Counted from the first letter of the stretch, positions 48,907 to 57,868 are shown. The stretch is 64,000 nt of DNA from Selenomonadaceae bacterium (GCA_017518105.1 JAFWWC010000026.1:111840-175839), one strand, 5' to 3'. Translations and numbers: made by a program. Notes: a model not told the origin generated them from the letters alone.

Positions 48907-50553
48907 TTGCAGATAAAAGTTTTTAAGGCAGGCAATATGAAAGACGCTATGGAGGCAATGAAAGCTGAGCTTGGCGACGAGGCAGTAATATTGCACAGCA
49001 AAAAGTACAAGGAAGGCGGACTTCTCGGAATCGGCAGCCGCGAGGTCGTGGAAATCACCGCAGCAGTCGAGGAAAGTTCACTGCCGAAGAAATCTGAGCC
49101 GATGAATTTTCAACACCCGAACGTTGTGACACGATACAAGACCGACGGCACTGAGCAAGCAATTAGAAATGCGGAATTAGAAATGGGGAATGAAAATCTC
49201 GTCGAGGAACCCAAACCAGTAGAAGAAACGCTACAACCCGTCGAGGAACCCAAACCAGCAGAAGAGACGCCGCAACCCGAAGAACAATCTAAACCAGTAA
49301 AAGAAACGCCGCAACCCGTCGAGGAACCCAAACCAGTAAAAGAAACGCCGCAACCCGTCGAGGAACCCAAACCAGTAAAAGAAACGCCGCAACCCGTCGA
49401 GGAACCCAAACCCGTAAAAGAGACGCCGCAACCCGTCGAGGAACCCAAACCAGTAAAAGAGACGCCGCAACCCGAAGAACAACCTAAGACGCGACAAACA
49501 GTCTTCACAGAAGAGCAAATGGCGCAGACGCAAGCAATGATAATGGCGCAGTTCAATCAAATGCAGATGATGCAACAGGCGGCAATAGCTCAAGCACAGG
49601 CGCAGGCGGTAGAACAAATTCGTTTGCAACAAGCCCAAACTCAACCGACAGTCACGGAACAACCGGTATCCCCTTCGCCGAACGAAGAGAAGCTAAAACA
49701 GCTAGAAGAAGAAATCGCGCAGATGAAAGTCTTGCTTGCGGAAATCTTAGGACGCGAGCCGAAGAAAGGCACGCTATCCTTGCACGAGGCTTTGAAGTTG
49801 CAGGAGGTCGATGACGACACCTTAAGCGAGATGGCGGCTCAAGCGAACGCCGGCGAAACTTTGGTTGATGTTCACACGCCCGGCGCACGCGCAACGCTCG
49901 TCCGCTATCTCAACGAACATGTGAGATTTTCCGACGGTATCAAACTCAATCGTCATGGAGTGAGGATTGCCGCGTTGTTGGGGACGACGGGTGTTGGCAA
50001 GACTACGACGCTTGCTAAGGTCGCCGCTAAGTTCGTTCTGGAGCAAAAGACGGACGTCGCCTTGATAACCGCTGACACGTACAGAATCTCCGCCGTCGAA
50101 CAGCTAAAGACTTATTCTGACATACTCGAATTGCCGCTTGAAATCGTCTACAACCCCACGGAGCTTGCCTCGGCTATCGAACGGCACCGCGATAAAGATT
50201 TAATCTTAATCGACACGGCGGGGCGCAGTCAGCACAACGATTATCAAATGCGCGAGCTTGAAGAGTTCCTGCGCGTCAACCCGCGAATCGAAAAGCATTT
50301 AGTCATCAGCGCAACGACGAAGTTCACCGACGCCAAACACATCATGAGCAAGTTCGCGAAGGTCGAACCCGATAGAATCATCTTTACTAAGGTCGACGAG
50401 ACGGCTAGCCTCGGAATGATTATAAATCTCCTACGCGACAAGAAATTTTCGCTATCATACATCACCACGGGGCAGAGCGTCCCCGATGACATAGACCCGG
50501 CAAACTCCGACGTTTTGGCGAATCTCCTGCTAAAAAAAGTCGACGAGGTATGA
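48907..50553 (+). CDS. flhF: Flagellar SRP-type GTPase FlhF with 13-residue repeats
   Basis: 548 residues; TTG start with GGTGGTGA. The N-terminal B domain (MQIKVFKAGNMKDAMEAMKAELGDEAVIL) is typical. Seven full copies of the 13-mer VEEPKPVKETPQP form an acidic/proline linker at about 99-189, followed by a Gln/Met-rich stretch. The NG domain has G1 LGTTGVGKTTT, TADTYRISAVEQL, DTAGR and TKVDET. FlhF places the flagellum and recruits early parts. The linker is longer than usual. flhG follows three bases downstream. Confidence 0.95.
   Translation: MQIKVFKAGNMKDAMEAMKAELGDEAVILHSKKYKEGGLLGIGSREVVEITAAVEESSLPKKSEPMNFQHPNVVTRYKTDGTEQAIRNAELEMGNENLVEEPKPVEETLQPVEEPKPAEETPQPEEQSKPVKETPQPVEEPKPVKETPQPVEEPKPVKETPQPVEEPKPVKETPQPVEEPKPVKETPQPEEQPKTRQTVFTEEQMAQTQAMIMAQFNQMQMMQQAAIAQAQAQAVEQIRLQQAQTQPTVTEQPVSPSPNEEKLKQLEEEIAQMKVLLAEILGREPKKGTLSLHEALKLQEVDDDTLSEMAAQANAGETLVDVHTPGARATLVRYLNEHVRFSDGIKLNRHGVRIAALLGTTGVGKTTTLAKVAAKFVLEQKTDVALITADTYRISAVEQLKTYSDILELPLEIVYNPTELASAIERHRDKDLILIDTAGRSQHNDYQMRELEEFLRVNPRIEKHLVISATTKFTDAKHIMSKFAKVEPDRIIFTKVDETASLGMIINLLRDKKFSLSYITTGQSVPDDIDPANSDVLANLLLKKVDEV
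49201..49473 (+). repeat. 39-bp in-frame tandem repeat, seven units
   Basis: Seven copies of a 13-codon unit inside flhF; units 4 to 7 are identical in protein and almost so in DNA. Units are expected to vary in number between strains. Confidence 0.95.
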
Positions 50554-50556
50554 GTT

Positions 50557-51456
50557 ATGTTTGACCAAGCATCAAAACTGCGGGATTTGGTTGAGGAACG
50601 AGCCGACGAGGAGGCGCAAGCTCGACAGATAGGAGAACTTCGTTTTGACATGGCGGAGACGACACGAGTAATCGCGATAACGAGCGGCAAAGGCGGCGTC
50701 GGCAAAACTAATCTGGCGGTGAATCTTGCAATCGGCTTGCAACTCGCTGGGCAAAGGGTCATGGTGATTGACGCGGATATTGGCATGGCGAATGTTAATC
50801 TGCTAATGGGCTCGGTGGCAAATCGTAGCTTAGTCGACTTGCTAAGTGAAGATGTTCAGCTCGAAGACGTAATAGAAAACGGCGCGGCGGGCGTCAAATA
50901 TATTTCGGGCGTGGCGGGCATTGAAGCGGCGTTGAGTGTCAATCGCATTGCTCAAAGGAAATTGCATAAAAAGTTGGGTCGTTGCTCCGAGATGGCGAAC
51001 ATTATCATAATCGACACGGGCGCAGGCTTAAATCGTAACGTAATCGAATTCGTGCTTGCGGCGGAAGAAGTCTTGCTAATCACGACGCCCGAACCGACTG
51101 CCCTTGCCGATGCTTATGCCGTAATAAAAGCCTACTCAACCTACACTGAACGCCGCAACATTAAACTGGTTGTCAATCGGATTCGCGACGAGGAAGAGTG
51201 CTACGAGGTCACGGACAAGATTAACCAGACGACGAAAAATTTTTTGGGCTTGACGGTCGATTGCCTCGGCTACATTTACGAAGATAAAGCTGTTCGCGAG
51301 GCTGTGCAAATGCAGGAGCCGTTCCTTATCGTCAATCCTGAGTCAGCGGCGTCGCGGTGTATCACGGAGCTTGCAAAGAGTTTGTTAAGCGGACAGAAGA
51401 TGGAATCGGTGTCGCGTGGCTGGCGCGTCTTCTTAGACCGATTGTTCGGCTACTAA
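50557..51456 (+). CDS. flhG: Flagellar number regulator FlhG (MinD-like ATPase)
   Basis: 299 residues. It has a deviant Walker A SGKGGVGKTN, DADIGMANVNLLMG, and the C-terminal amphipathic helix region (MESVSRGWRVFLDRLFGY). The N-terminal FDQASKLRDLVEER resembles the DQAxxLR segment that activates FlhF GTPase. It follows flhF and limits flagellum number. Other flagellar structural genes are not adjacent. Confidence 0.95.
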   Translation: MFDQASKLRDLVEERADEEAQARQIGELRFDMAETTRVIAITSGKGGVGKTNLAVNLAIGLQLAGQRVMVIDADIGMANVNLLMGSVANRSLVDLLSEDVQLEDVIENGAAGVKYISGVAGIEAALSVNRIAQRKLHKKLGRCSEMANIIIIDTGAGLNRNVIEFVLAAEEVLLITTPEPTALADAYAVIKAYSTYTERRNIKLVVNRIRDEEECYEVTDKINQTTKNFLGLTVDCLGYIYEDKAVREAVQMQEPFLIVNPESAASRCITELAKSLLSGQKMESVSRGWRVFLDRLFGY

Positions 51457-51475
51457 TAATTTTCGAGGTGATTGT

Positions 51476-52162
51476 ATGAAATACGAGATTTTATATCCTG
51501 AGGCGTTCCCGGTGGTTGATTGTCATCTTGAACGCGGCGAGAGCATAAAGGCGGAGTCCGATGCGATGATTGCTATGTCGCCTACGATTGACGTTGAAGG
51601 CAGAATGGACGGAGGGCTTTTGCGGGGCTTGGCTAGGAAATTTCTTTCGGGCGAGAGTTTGTTTTTTCAAGAGCTGGTAGCGCGTCGCGGGGCTGGCAAC
51701 GTCTTGTTCGGGCATTCGCAAATCGGCGGGATAATGGACGTGGAACTTGACGGCTCCTACGGGCTAATGATTCAGAAGAACGGCTTCTTAGCGAGCACGC
51801 ACGGCATTGACATTGACACGCGGGCGCAAAATCTTTTCCAAGGGTTTTTAAGCGGCGAAGGCTTCTTCGTGCTAAACGCCAGAGGACGCGGCACGATTTT
51901 TGTTTCAAGTTACGGCGTGATTCACCCGATTAACCTTGACGATAGGGAAGAAGTCATAATCGACAACGGACACTTAGTCGCCTGGCCCGATTACATGAAT
52001 TACGAAATGGAAAGAGCCTCCAACGGCTGGATTTCGAGCTTCACGTCGGGTGAAGGAGTCGTTTGCCGTTTCAGAGGCCCTGGGGTTGTCCTTATTCAAA
52101 CGCGCAATCCTGTAAATTTCGAGAAAGAGCTTGCTCAACGTATTCAAGCGTTCTTGCACTAA
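51476..52162 (+). CDS. AIM24 / TIGR00266 family protein
   Basis: 228 residues; ATG with GAGGTGATT. A beta-sandwich of the AIM24 family: DAMIAMSPTIDVEGRMDGGL, RKFLSGESLFFQELVARRG, LQGFLSGEGFFVLNARGRG-like block, and the C-terminal GPGVVLIQTRNP. The role in bacteria is not established; mitochondrial AIM24 affects membrane organisation. It is 19 bases from flhG and probably cotranscribed. The end overlaps the convergent gene by four bases. Confidence 0.88.
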   Translation: MKYEILYPEAFPVVDCHLERGESIKAESDAMIAMSPTIDVEGRMDGGLLRGLARKFLSGESLFFQELVARRGAGNVLFGHSQIGGIMDVELDGSYGLMIQKNGFLASTHGIDIDTRAQNLFQGFLSGEGFFVLNARGRGTIFVSSYGVIHPINLDDREEVIIDNGHLVAWPDYMNYEMERASNGWISSFTSGEGVVCRFRGPGVVLIQTRNPVNFEKELAQRIQAFLH

Positions 52163-52824
52163 ACGCGAACTTCAAAATGCTTGCCCTTGTCGTCGTCCCT
52201 TTTATCGGGAAGGCGGGCGGGCTTTGCTGGCGGCGGTTTGACGGGTTTGACCTTGTCTGCCGCCGCTTTTAGTCTGTTCGTCGAGTCTTCAAACAGTTGC
52301 GACTTGGTGAGCTGTGGCTTGTCCGTGAACAGGAAGTTCTTAGCCACAACGAACGCCGCGACCGCCACAATTACTATCGTGAGTATCCAATAAGCTCCGC
52401 TGTGTCCCTCGTGATAGTTTAGCTTCGGGATGACTTGCCGTGGTTGCTCGGTTGAAGTCTGCGCCGGGAGATTGTCCGAGTTTTGAGCCTCGCGGGCGTC
52501 AAGGTCTCGGAATTCCCGCAGAACGTCCTTGCCTCTGTCGTAGTCCGATTGCGTATCACTAACTAACGGCACGTCTGGGGGAATGACCGTAACTGTTTGA
52601 TTGGCGGGTGGCGACTTATCATCGTCAGGGCGTTCGACAGTCCTTTTAGTCAAAGCTCCCGAACCGTTCGCTACGGCATCGCGTGCTTGAGTTTCGGGCG
52701 AATCGTCAGCGGCTTGTTCAGAGTCTTTAGCAAAAGGAGTTCTGTCAATGCGTGGCGGCGTGGGTGGCGTCGGTCGAACTGCGGGCGCGGGTGCCGTCGG
52801 CGGTTGCGGTGGTTCGAGTGTCAT
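52159..52824 (-). CDS. Hypothetical proline-rich single-pass membrane protein
   Basis: 221 residues; ATG with AAAGGAG eight bases upstream and a good promoter. The first 140 residues are disordered and Pro/Thr/Asp-rich (PPQPPTAPAPAVRPTPPTPP). One membrane helix follows (AYWILTIVIVAVAAFVVA), then a Lys/Pro-rich tail (KPVKPPPAKPARLPDK). There is no signal peptide, so the long N-terminal part is probably cytoplasmic and the tail periplasmic. I do not recognise a family. The layout recalls TonB-like or septal linker proteins, but no functional motif supports this. Confidence 0.72.
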   Translation of the reverse strand: MTLEPPQPPTAPAPAVRPTPPTPPRIDRTPFAKDSEQAADDSPETQARDAVANGSGALTKRTVERPDDDKSPPANQTVTVIPPDVPLVSDTQSDYDRGKDVLREFRDLDAREAQNSDNLPAQTSTEQPRQVIPKLNYHEGHSGAYWILTIVIVAVAAFVVAKNFLFTDKPQLTKSQLFEDSTNRLKAAADKVKPVKPPPAKPARLPDKRDDDKGKHFEVRV

Positions 52825-52860
52825 TGAACATGCTCCTTTCTCTTACGAATTTGCAACGGG

Positions 52861-52889
52861 ATTATAAAAAATTTCCCTATGAAAAGCAA
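52861..52889 (-). promoter_or_regulatory. Promoter of the proline-rich gene
   Basis: On the minus strand TTGCTT (52884-52889), 17 bases, TATAAT (52861-52866). The -35 box overlaps the tail of the ddh terminator. Confidence 0.6.
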
Positions 52890-52930
52890 TAACGCCGCCT
52901 CGTCCCCGTAATGGAGATTAAGCGGCGTGT
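52890..52930 (-). terminator. Terminator of ddh
   Basis: On the minus strand ACGCCGC pairs with GCGGCGT, with an inner TCTCC/GGGGA stem, followed by TATTGCTTTT. Confidence 0.55.
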
Positions 52931-52950
52931 TTTAGCCTGAGCAGATAGTC

Positions 52951-53931
52951 TTAGAGCATGTGTGCGCGAAGGTCTTCGTTGCTCTGGGCGGAGAGGTACG
53001 CGGGCGCAATGTCAAAGACAGTCTTGCAACCGTTATTGCCTTCCTGATTGAGCCGATAAGCGGCGCGGGCGTATGCAACTAAAACGCTGGTCGTGAATTC
53101 GGGATTGGAGTCGAGCTTGAGATTGAATTCGATGATATGACTATTCTCCTTGTCCATACCAGTCTTGCCCGAACGAATCACAAAGCCGCCGTGAGCAAGT
53201 CCCGCGTGTTTGGTAAGGAGTTCTTCTTCGCTGATGAAGTTTACGACCGTATCATAGTCCGCAAAGTAGTTCGGCATAGTCTTAATTGCGTTCTCGACCT
53301 CGGCGGCGTCGGCTCCTTCCTCAAGTACAACGTAGCATTCGCGCAGATGTTTTTGACGCGTCGTGAGTTCGGGGTTCTGTCCACTGCGGACGGCTTCCAA
53401 TGCACTATCAATCGGCACGGTGTACTGCTTAGCGTTCTTAACGCCCTTCACGCGGCGGATAGCGTCGGAGTGACCTTGACTGACGCCTTTGCCCCAGAAG
53501 GTGTAGTCCTTGCCGTCGGGAAGAATCGCATTTGCATAGGCGCGAATCAGCGAGAACATACCAGGATCCCAACCGACCGAGATAACCGCGACATGACCAG
53601 AAGCCTTAGCCGCCGCGTCGACGTTTGCAAAGTGTTGGGGAATTTTAGCGTGGGTGTCAAAGCTGTCAATAACGTTGAACATCTTAGCGTATTCGGGCGT
53701 TTGCGTGGGAAGGTCAGTAGCCGAGCCGCCGCAGAGAATCATGACATCAATCTTGCCGACCCAGTTTTTAGCGTCCGCCACGTTGAGCACAGGCACGCCA
53801 GCCGTCTGAATCTTGACCTTAGCGGGGTCGCGACGAGTAAAGACCGCTACGAGTTCAGTATCGGGATTATCTTTAATGGCGCACTCAACGCCGCGTCCGA
53901 GGTTGCCGTATCCAACTATTCCTATCTTCAT
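52951..53931 (-). CDS. ddh: meso-Diaminopimelate D-dehydrogenase
   Basis: 326 residues. NADP-binding GIVGYGNLGRGVE starts the chain. Conserved blocks GWDPGMFSLIRAYANAILPDG and FWGKGVSQGHSDAIRRVKGV belong to the substrate site. It makes meso-diaminopimelate in one step from tetrahydrodipicolinate, for peptidoglycan and lysine, by-passing the acetyl/succinyl branches. It is a single-gene unit with an extended -10 promoter upstream and a terminator downstream. Confidence 0.96.
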   Translation of the reverse strand: MKIGIVGYGNLGRGVECAIKDNPDTELVAVFTRRDPAKVKIQTAGVPVLNVADAKNWVGKIDVMILCGGSATDLPTQTPEYAKMFNVIDSFDTHAKIPQHFANVDAAAKASGHVAVISVGWDPGMFSLIRAYANAILPDGKDYTFWGKGVSQGHSDAIRRVKGVKNAKQYTVPIDSALEAVRSGQNPELTTRQKHLRECYVVLEEGADAAEVENAIKTMPNYFADYDTVVNFISEEELLTKHAGLAHGGFVIRSGKTGMDKENSHIIEFNLKLDSNPEFTTSVLVAYARAAYRLNQEGNNGCKTVFDIAPAYLSAQSNEDLRAHML

Positions 53932-53972
53932 GATTTATTGCCTCCTGTGAATTACTTTCAACAACGAAACGT

Positions 53973-54000
53973 ATTATAACATAAAAGTTAGACCATGCAA
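53973..54000 (-). promoter_or_regulatory. Promoter of ddh
   Basis: On the minus strand TTGCAT (53995-54000), 16 bases, TATAAT (53973-53978) with an extended TGT. Confidence 0.65.
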
Positions 54001-54080
54001 GCGTTTCGGCATATGAATACAATATTATTCACTTGACGGGCAATGTATAATGAAAAAAATTTTTCAAGGAGTGATTAAGC

Positions 54081-55058
54081 GTGAAACTTAGTAAAATGAT
54101 TGCAGCGGTCTTGCTTAGCTTTAGCCTACTGACTGGCACGAGCTTTGCGGCTCCGGCGTGGGAAATGCCCGCGTCAGGCAAAGCCTTCGAGAACGCCGCC
54201 AAACAGATTTACATCGCGCAGGAGATGGACAAGTTCCACAAGTCGAATCCGAATTTCTTTACTGCACCGGATAAATGGACGTATGAGAAGTTCACCGTCG
54301 GCGAGGCTCAAGTCGAACGCCTTGCCAACCCTAAGCAGAAGAGGTCTAAACGGGTCGTCCTGCAACTGCACGGCGGCGGCTATGTCGGTCATTTGAGTGA
54401 TTGGTATCGTGATTTGGCAGTCAAGCAAGCTGTCATCACGGACGCTAAGGAAGTTTACATGGTAGATTATCGCGTTGCCCCCGAACACCTCTATCCCGCT
54501 GCCCTAGACGACGCCGCAAGAGCTTATCTGGAACTTCTGAAGCGCAACATTAAGCCGGAAAATATTATCGTCATCGGTGATTCGGCGGGCGGCAATCTTG
54601 CTTTGGCATTATCGCTTTATCTGAAGCAAAACGCCTTGCCACAACCCGCCATGTTGATTTTAGTCTCACCGCGGACGACTTTTGAAACAACTTTGCCTTC
54701 GCGAACGGAAAACGCTAATCGCGATTTGGTTCTCGGCAAAAATAATCCGAAAATGTATAACGCTGTCTTCAATCCCATTTACGCCGGAAAAATTCCTTTG
54801 AATGACCCGCGACTCTCTCCCATTTACGCTGATTTAAAAGATTTGCCGCCCATGTTGATTCAAATCGGCGGTTATGAAATGTTCGTCGATGATGGCATTG
54901 AGCTTTTAAAAAAGGCGACCGCTGATGAATTGAACGTCACGTTGTCGGTTTATCAGGGTATGCCGCACGATTTCGCCGTTCTCCTTCCCGACCTTCAAGA
55001 GAGCGTAGACTCCTTCGCCGAGATTAGAGATTTCGTCAATGTCCACATGAGAAAATGA
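54081..55058 (+). CDS. Exported alpha/beta-hydrolase (HSL family esterase)
   Basis: 325 residues; GTG start with AAGGAG. A signal peptide (MIAAVLLSFSLLTGTSFAAPA) leads to the periplasm. The hormone-sensitive-lipase family motifs are HGGGYVGH (oxyanion hole), GDSAGGN (nucleophile), and the C-terminal MPHDFAVL with the catalytic histidine. It probably cleaves short-chain or acetyl esters. It is monocistronic, closed by a strong terminator. The substrate is unknown. Confidence 0.9.
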   Translation: MKLSKMIAAVLLSFSLLTGTSFAAPAWEMPASGKAFENAAKQIYIAQEMDKFHKSNPNFFTAPDKWTYEKFTVGEAQVERLANPKQKRSKRVVLQLHGGGYVGHLSDWYRDLAVKQAVITDAKEVYMVDYRVAPEHLYPAALDDAARAYLELLKRNIKPENIIVIGDSAGGNLALALSLYLKQNALPQPAMLILVSPRTTFETTLPSRTENANRDLVLGKNNPKMYNAVFNPIYAGKIPLNDPRLSPIYADLKDLPPMLIQIGGYEMFVDDGIELLKKATADELNVTLSVYQGMPHDFAVLLPDLQESVDSFAEIRDFVNVHMRK

Positions 55059-55075
55059 TTTTATCAGGCAAAACG

Positions 55076-55112
55076 AAACCCCGCGCACTTTTTTACGCTA
55101 CGCGGGGTTTTG
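55076..55112. terminator. Intrinsic terminator
   Basis: AAACCCCGCG pairs perfectly with CGCGGGGTTT around a 15-base loop. It can serve both directions (esterase on plus, small gene on minus). Confidence 0.8.
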
Positions 55113-55189
55113 CTTGACTTTCACCTTGCCATCAATGTAACGTATGCGTTCAATCTCTATGAACGGCGTTTGAATGGGTTTAAGTTTAG

Positions 55190-55390
55190 TTATCGCTGGC
55201 TTAAGGTTTCTTCCAGCTCCTCAATCAACTCGTCCAAATAGTTCTTGGCGTCTTCGTCGCTGGCAAAGCGTTCGTCGATAAAGTAAGTCGCGCCCGTGTC
55301 GTCCTTAATTGCAATCCTCTTGTCCACGACGTAAGTCCGCCGAACATAATCCGCGTTGAGGTAGCCGTCTGTTGTTGCTATGAATTTCAT
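55190..55390 (-). CDS. Hypothetical protein, 66 residues
   Basis: ATG at 55390 preceded by GGAGGCTAAACA. The chain (MKFIATTDGYLNADYVRRTY, then VDKRIAIKDDTGATYFIDE) looks like a small beta-barrel followed by an acidic helix (NYLDELIEELEETL). I do not recognise a family. The start overlaps the end of a short upstream frame (ATGA), as in an operon whose first gene has been truncated. Confidence 0.65.
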   Translation of the reverse strand: MKFIATTDGYLNADYVRRTYVVDKRIAIKDDTGATYFIDERFASDEDAKNYLDELIEELEETLSQR

Positions 55391-55458
55391 TGTTTAGCCT
55401 CCTCGATAATCTTTTTAGCCTCCGCGAGGATTGCCGCGTTGTAGAATTGATTCGCCAT
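55387..55458 (-). pseudogene. Truncated 23-residue frame upstream of the 66-residue gene
   Basis: The frame encodes ANQFYNAAILAEAKKIIEEAKQ and its TGA overlaps the next ATG. No proper ribosome site precedes it, and the sequence upstream belongs to the integrase remnant. It is probably the 3' end of a former gene. Confidence 0.35.
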
Positions 55459-55572
55459 CCAAAAGATTTCTTATCATGATAGACAGACATATAGTAAGTA
55501 TGTCAGAAGGTTTGCTTGCGCTTAACAATGAAAAGTTTTCTCTTATTTGTCTTCGTGAATACGGGATACTAA

Positions 55573-55725
55573 TACACAAAGCACTATCACAAAAGTCTTG
55601 CGCAAGAAGGTCTAACCGCGTATTCTTTTCGTCATACGCACACCACGCAACTGATAGAACACGGTGTCGCTCCAAAGGGCGTTGCGCGGAGATTAGGACA
55701 TGCGAACACGACAATAGATAAGTAA
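55573..55725 (+). pseudogene. Tyrosine recombinase (phage integrase) C-terminal remnant
   Basis: The plus strand encodes HKSLAQEGLTAYSFRHTHTT followed by QLIEHGVAPKGVARRLGHANTT and a stop at 55725. The RHxH box and RLGH are the catalytic R-H...H region of lambda-type integrases. The nucleophilic tyrosine falls beyond the stop, and the N-terminal part is missing. Together with the truncated frame it accounts for the gene-poor stretch 55391-55741. Confidence 0.75.
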
Positions 55726-55741
55726 AGGAGAAGGAATCTTT

Positions 55742-56944
55742 ATGGAAGAGATTAGGGGCAAGTTCAATACGGCGATTTCATTTGCCAAAGTCATCGAGGA
55801 CAAAGCTCGCGAACAAATTCGGCGCATGTGCAATTACGACTTCACGGCGGATAGCAAGATTAGGATAATGCCGGACGTGCACGCGGGCGTGGGTTGCACA
55901 ATCGGCACAACGATGACTGTGACTGATAAGGCAGTTCCAAATATCGTCGGCGTGGACATCGGGTGCGGCATGTACACCGTTAAGCTTGCCGACGAGGCTA
56001 TTGACTTTGAACTCGTCGACGAGGCGGCTCATTACATTCCGTCGGGCAGAAACGTTTGGGACTTCAAGCAGGAGAGATTCGACTTGACGGAGCTAAATTG
56101 TTATCGTTCGCTAAAGGAGACGCGCCGCATTGAAAAAAGTTTAGGCACGCTCGGTGGAGGCAATCACTTCATCGAGATTGACCGCGCACAGGACGGAACG
56201 TTTTATCTTGTCATACACACGGGCAGCCGGAACCTCGGCAAGCAGGTCGCCGAGCTTTATCAGCGGCTGGCAATCGATTTGGCTAAGGGCAAGGACAAGT
56301 TCTTCAAGCAGAAGGAAGAGATTATCGCCGTGTATAAGTCGCTCGGTCGCAGGAAGGAAATTCAATCTAAGCTAAAGGAACTGGAGAAGGAGTATCGCGG
56401 CAAGCAGGCGGCAATGCCGGAGGACTTGTGCTACGTCTTCGGGAAGTATTTTTATCAGTACCTGCACGACATGGAGCTTTGCCAGACATTTGCTCGGCGC
56501 AATCGCGAACTCATCGCTAAGATTCTTTTGGGCAAGGCGGGCTTGACTGCGGGCGAAGCGTTCCACACGACGCACAACTATATTGACGTGGAAGAGCTAA
56601 TCATACGCAAGGGCGCAATCGCGGCGCACAAGGGCGAACGCGTCCTGATTCCGATAAATATGCGTGATGGCTCGGTCTTGGCGGTCGGCAAGGGCAATCC
56701 CGATTGGAATTACTCGGCTCCGCACGGCGCAGGGCGTATCATGTCTCGCGGCGATGCTAAGGTTCAATTAAGCATGGACGACTACAAAGCGTCAATGGCT
56801 GGCATATACACGACCTCAATCAATGAAAGCACGCTCGACGAGGCTCCGCAAGCTTACAAGTCGCTTGAAGACATAATCGACGTTATCGGCGAAACCGTGG
56901 AGATTGTCGACGTGATGAAGCCCGTTTACAACTTCAAGGCATGA
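55742..56944 (+). CDS. rtcB: RNA ligase RtcB
   Basis: 400 residues; ATG with AAAGGAG. It joins RNA 2',3'-cyclic phosphate or 3'-phosphate ends to 5'-OH ends using GTP and Mn2+. Landmarks are MPDVHAGVGCTIG, VGVDIGCGM with the metal cysteine, GTLGGGNHFIE, HTGSRNLGK, and SAPHGAGR carrying the histidine that is guanylylated. It belongs to the shorter RtcB2-type group (about 400 residues). No RtcA or archease is adjacent. The ribosome site follows the integrase remnant directly. Confidence 0.95.
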   Translation: MEEIRGKFNTAISFAKVIEDKAREQIRRMCNYDFTADSKIRIMPDVHAGVGCTIGTTMTVTDKAVPNIVGVDIGCGMYTVKLADEAIDFELVDEAAHYIPSGRNVWDFKQERFDLTELNCYRSLKETRRIEKSLGTLGGGNHFIEIDRAQDGTFYLVIHTGSRNLGKQVAELYQRLAIDLAKGKDKFFKQKEEIIAVYKSLGRRKEIQSKLKELEKEYRGKQAAMPEDLCYVFGKYFYQYLHDMELCQTFARRNRELIAKILLGKAGLTAGEAFHTTHNYIDVEELIIRKGAIAAHKGERVLIPINMRDGSVLAVGKGNPDWNYSAPHGAGRIMSRGDAKVQLSMDDYKASMAGIYTTSINESTLDEAPQAYKSLEDIIDVIGETVEIVDVMKPVYNFKA

Positions 56945-56967
56945 GCCGAACGCTTTAACGCAAACAG

Positions 56968-57000
56968 AAAACCCTCCGTCATTTGGCAGAGGGTTTTTTT
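56968..57000. terminator. Bidirectional intrinsic terminator
   Basis: AAAACCCTC pairs with GAGGGTTTT around a 12-base loop and ends in seven T's, between the convergent rtcB and aroE. Confidence 0.85.
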
Positions 57001-57013
57001 GGTGCGATTGATT

Positions 57014-57868
57014 TTAAGGCTTGAGGAACTTGTTGAGCGTCTCAGTCATAACCTGCATATCGGGTAGCTGTCCTGTATAAAGTCGATAAGCCTCCTGCGC
57101 CTGAAGCAGAAGCATTGACGCGCCGTCGAGTGTTGGATAGCCTAACTCCTTTGCAATCCGTAGCAACTTTGTTTCGACGGGATTATAGATGATGTCATAG
57201 ACGAGCGCACCTTCTGGCAGTAACTTTAAGTCAACGGGCGGCATATCGTTGACTTCAGGGAACATGCCAAGCGGCGTCGTGTTAATCAAGATGTCCGCCG
57301 ACTGCATTAGATCCTTGAACTCGTCCGAATTCCAATCGAAGCCTTCAACGTGTCCATAGTTCAGGAAGTCTTTAGCCAGAGCGTCAGCCTTCTGCGGATT
57401 GCGTGCGCCGATTGTGATGAATTCCGCCCTTTTCTTACACAAGCCCCAAAGGACTGCACGAGCCGCACCGCCCGCACCCAACATTACGGCGTGACAATCT
57501 TCCGGCAAAAAGTTCGCCTCGGCTAGCGCGGCAAGGAATCCCGCAACGTCAGTGTTGTAGCCAGTCAACATGCCGCCATCATTGACGACCGTATTAACCG
57601 CGCCGATAACCATTGCATCCGAGTCAATCGCGTCTAGGTATTTTAAAATGTTCGTCTTGTGCGGAATGGTCACGTTGAAGCCGCGGAAGTCCAAACTCTT
57701 GAAACCCTCGACAGCGAAGTAAAGCTTAGCGGAATGAATCTGCAACGGAATGTAATTATAGTTCGGAAAGCCCGCCGCCTCGAACGCCGCCTTATACATT
57801 TGCGGGCTAAGTGAATGTCCGACGGGGTAGCCGATAATGCCGAAGTTTTTTATCTCTGAAGAAGTCAT
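57014..57868 (-). CDS. aroE: Shikimate dehydrogenase
   Basis: 284 residues; ATG with AAAGGAGA. NADP-dependent reduction of 3-dehydroshikimate. The substrate site GYPVGHSLSPQMY, catalytic lysine in NVTIPHK, GYNTDVAGF and the cofactor loop LGAGGAARAVL are intact. It is 26 bases downstream of the nhaC-type gene on the same strand and is probably cotranscribed. Confidence 0.96.
   Translation of the reverse strand: MTSSEIKNFGIIGYPVGHSLSPQMYKAAFEAAGFPNYNYIPLQIHSAKLYFAVEGFKSLDFRGFNVTIPHKTNILKYLDAIDSDAMVIGAVNTVVNDGGMLTGYNTDVAGFLAALAEANFLPEDCHAVMLGAGGAARAVLWGLCKKRAEFITIGARNPQKADALAKDFLNYGHVEGFDWNSDEFKDLMQSADILINTTPLGMFPEVNDMPPVDLKLLPEGALVYDIIYNPVETKLLRIAKELGYPTLDGASMLLLQAQEAYRLYTGQLPDMQVMTETLNKFLKP

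Noticed and set aside
49110..49662. Minus-strand frames opposite the FlhF repeat
   Set aside because: Cys-Gly-Val-Ser or Phe-Tyr repeats created by the 39-bp unit; no ribosome site, and flhF is certain.
54033..54051. TTGACG and TATAAT upstream of the HSL esterase as a promoter
   Set aside because: The boxes are only seven bases apart; the -10 may be real but no proper -35 is seen.
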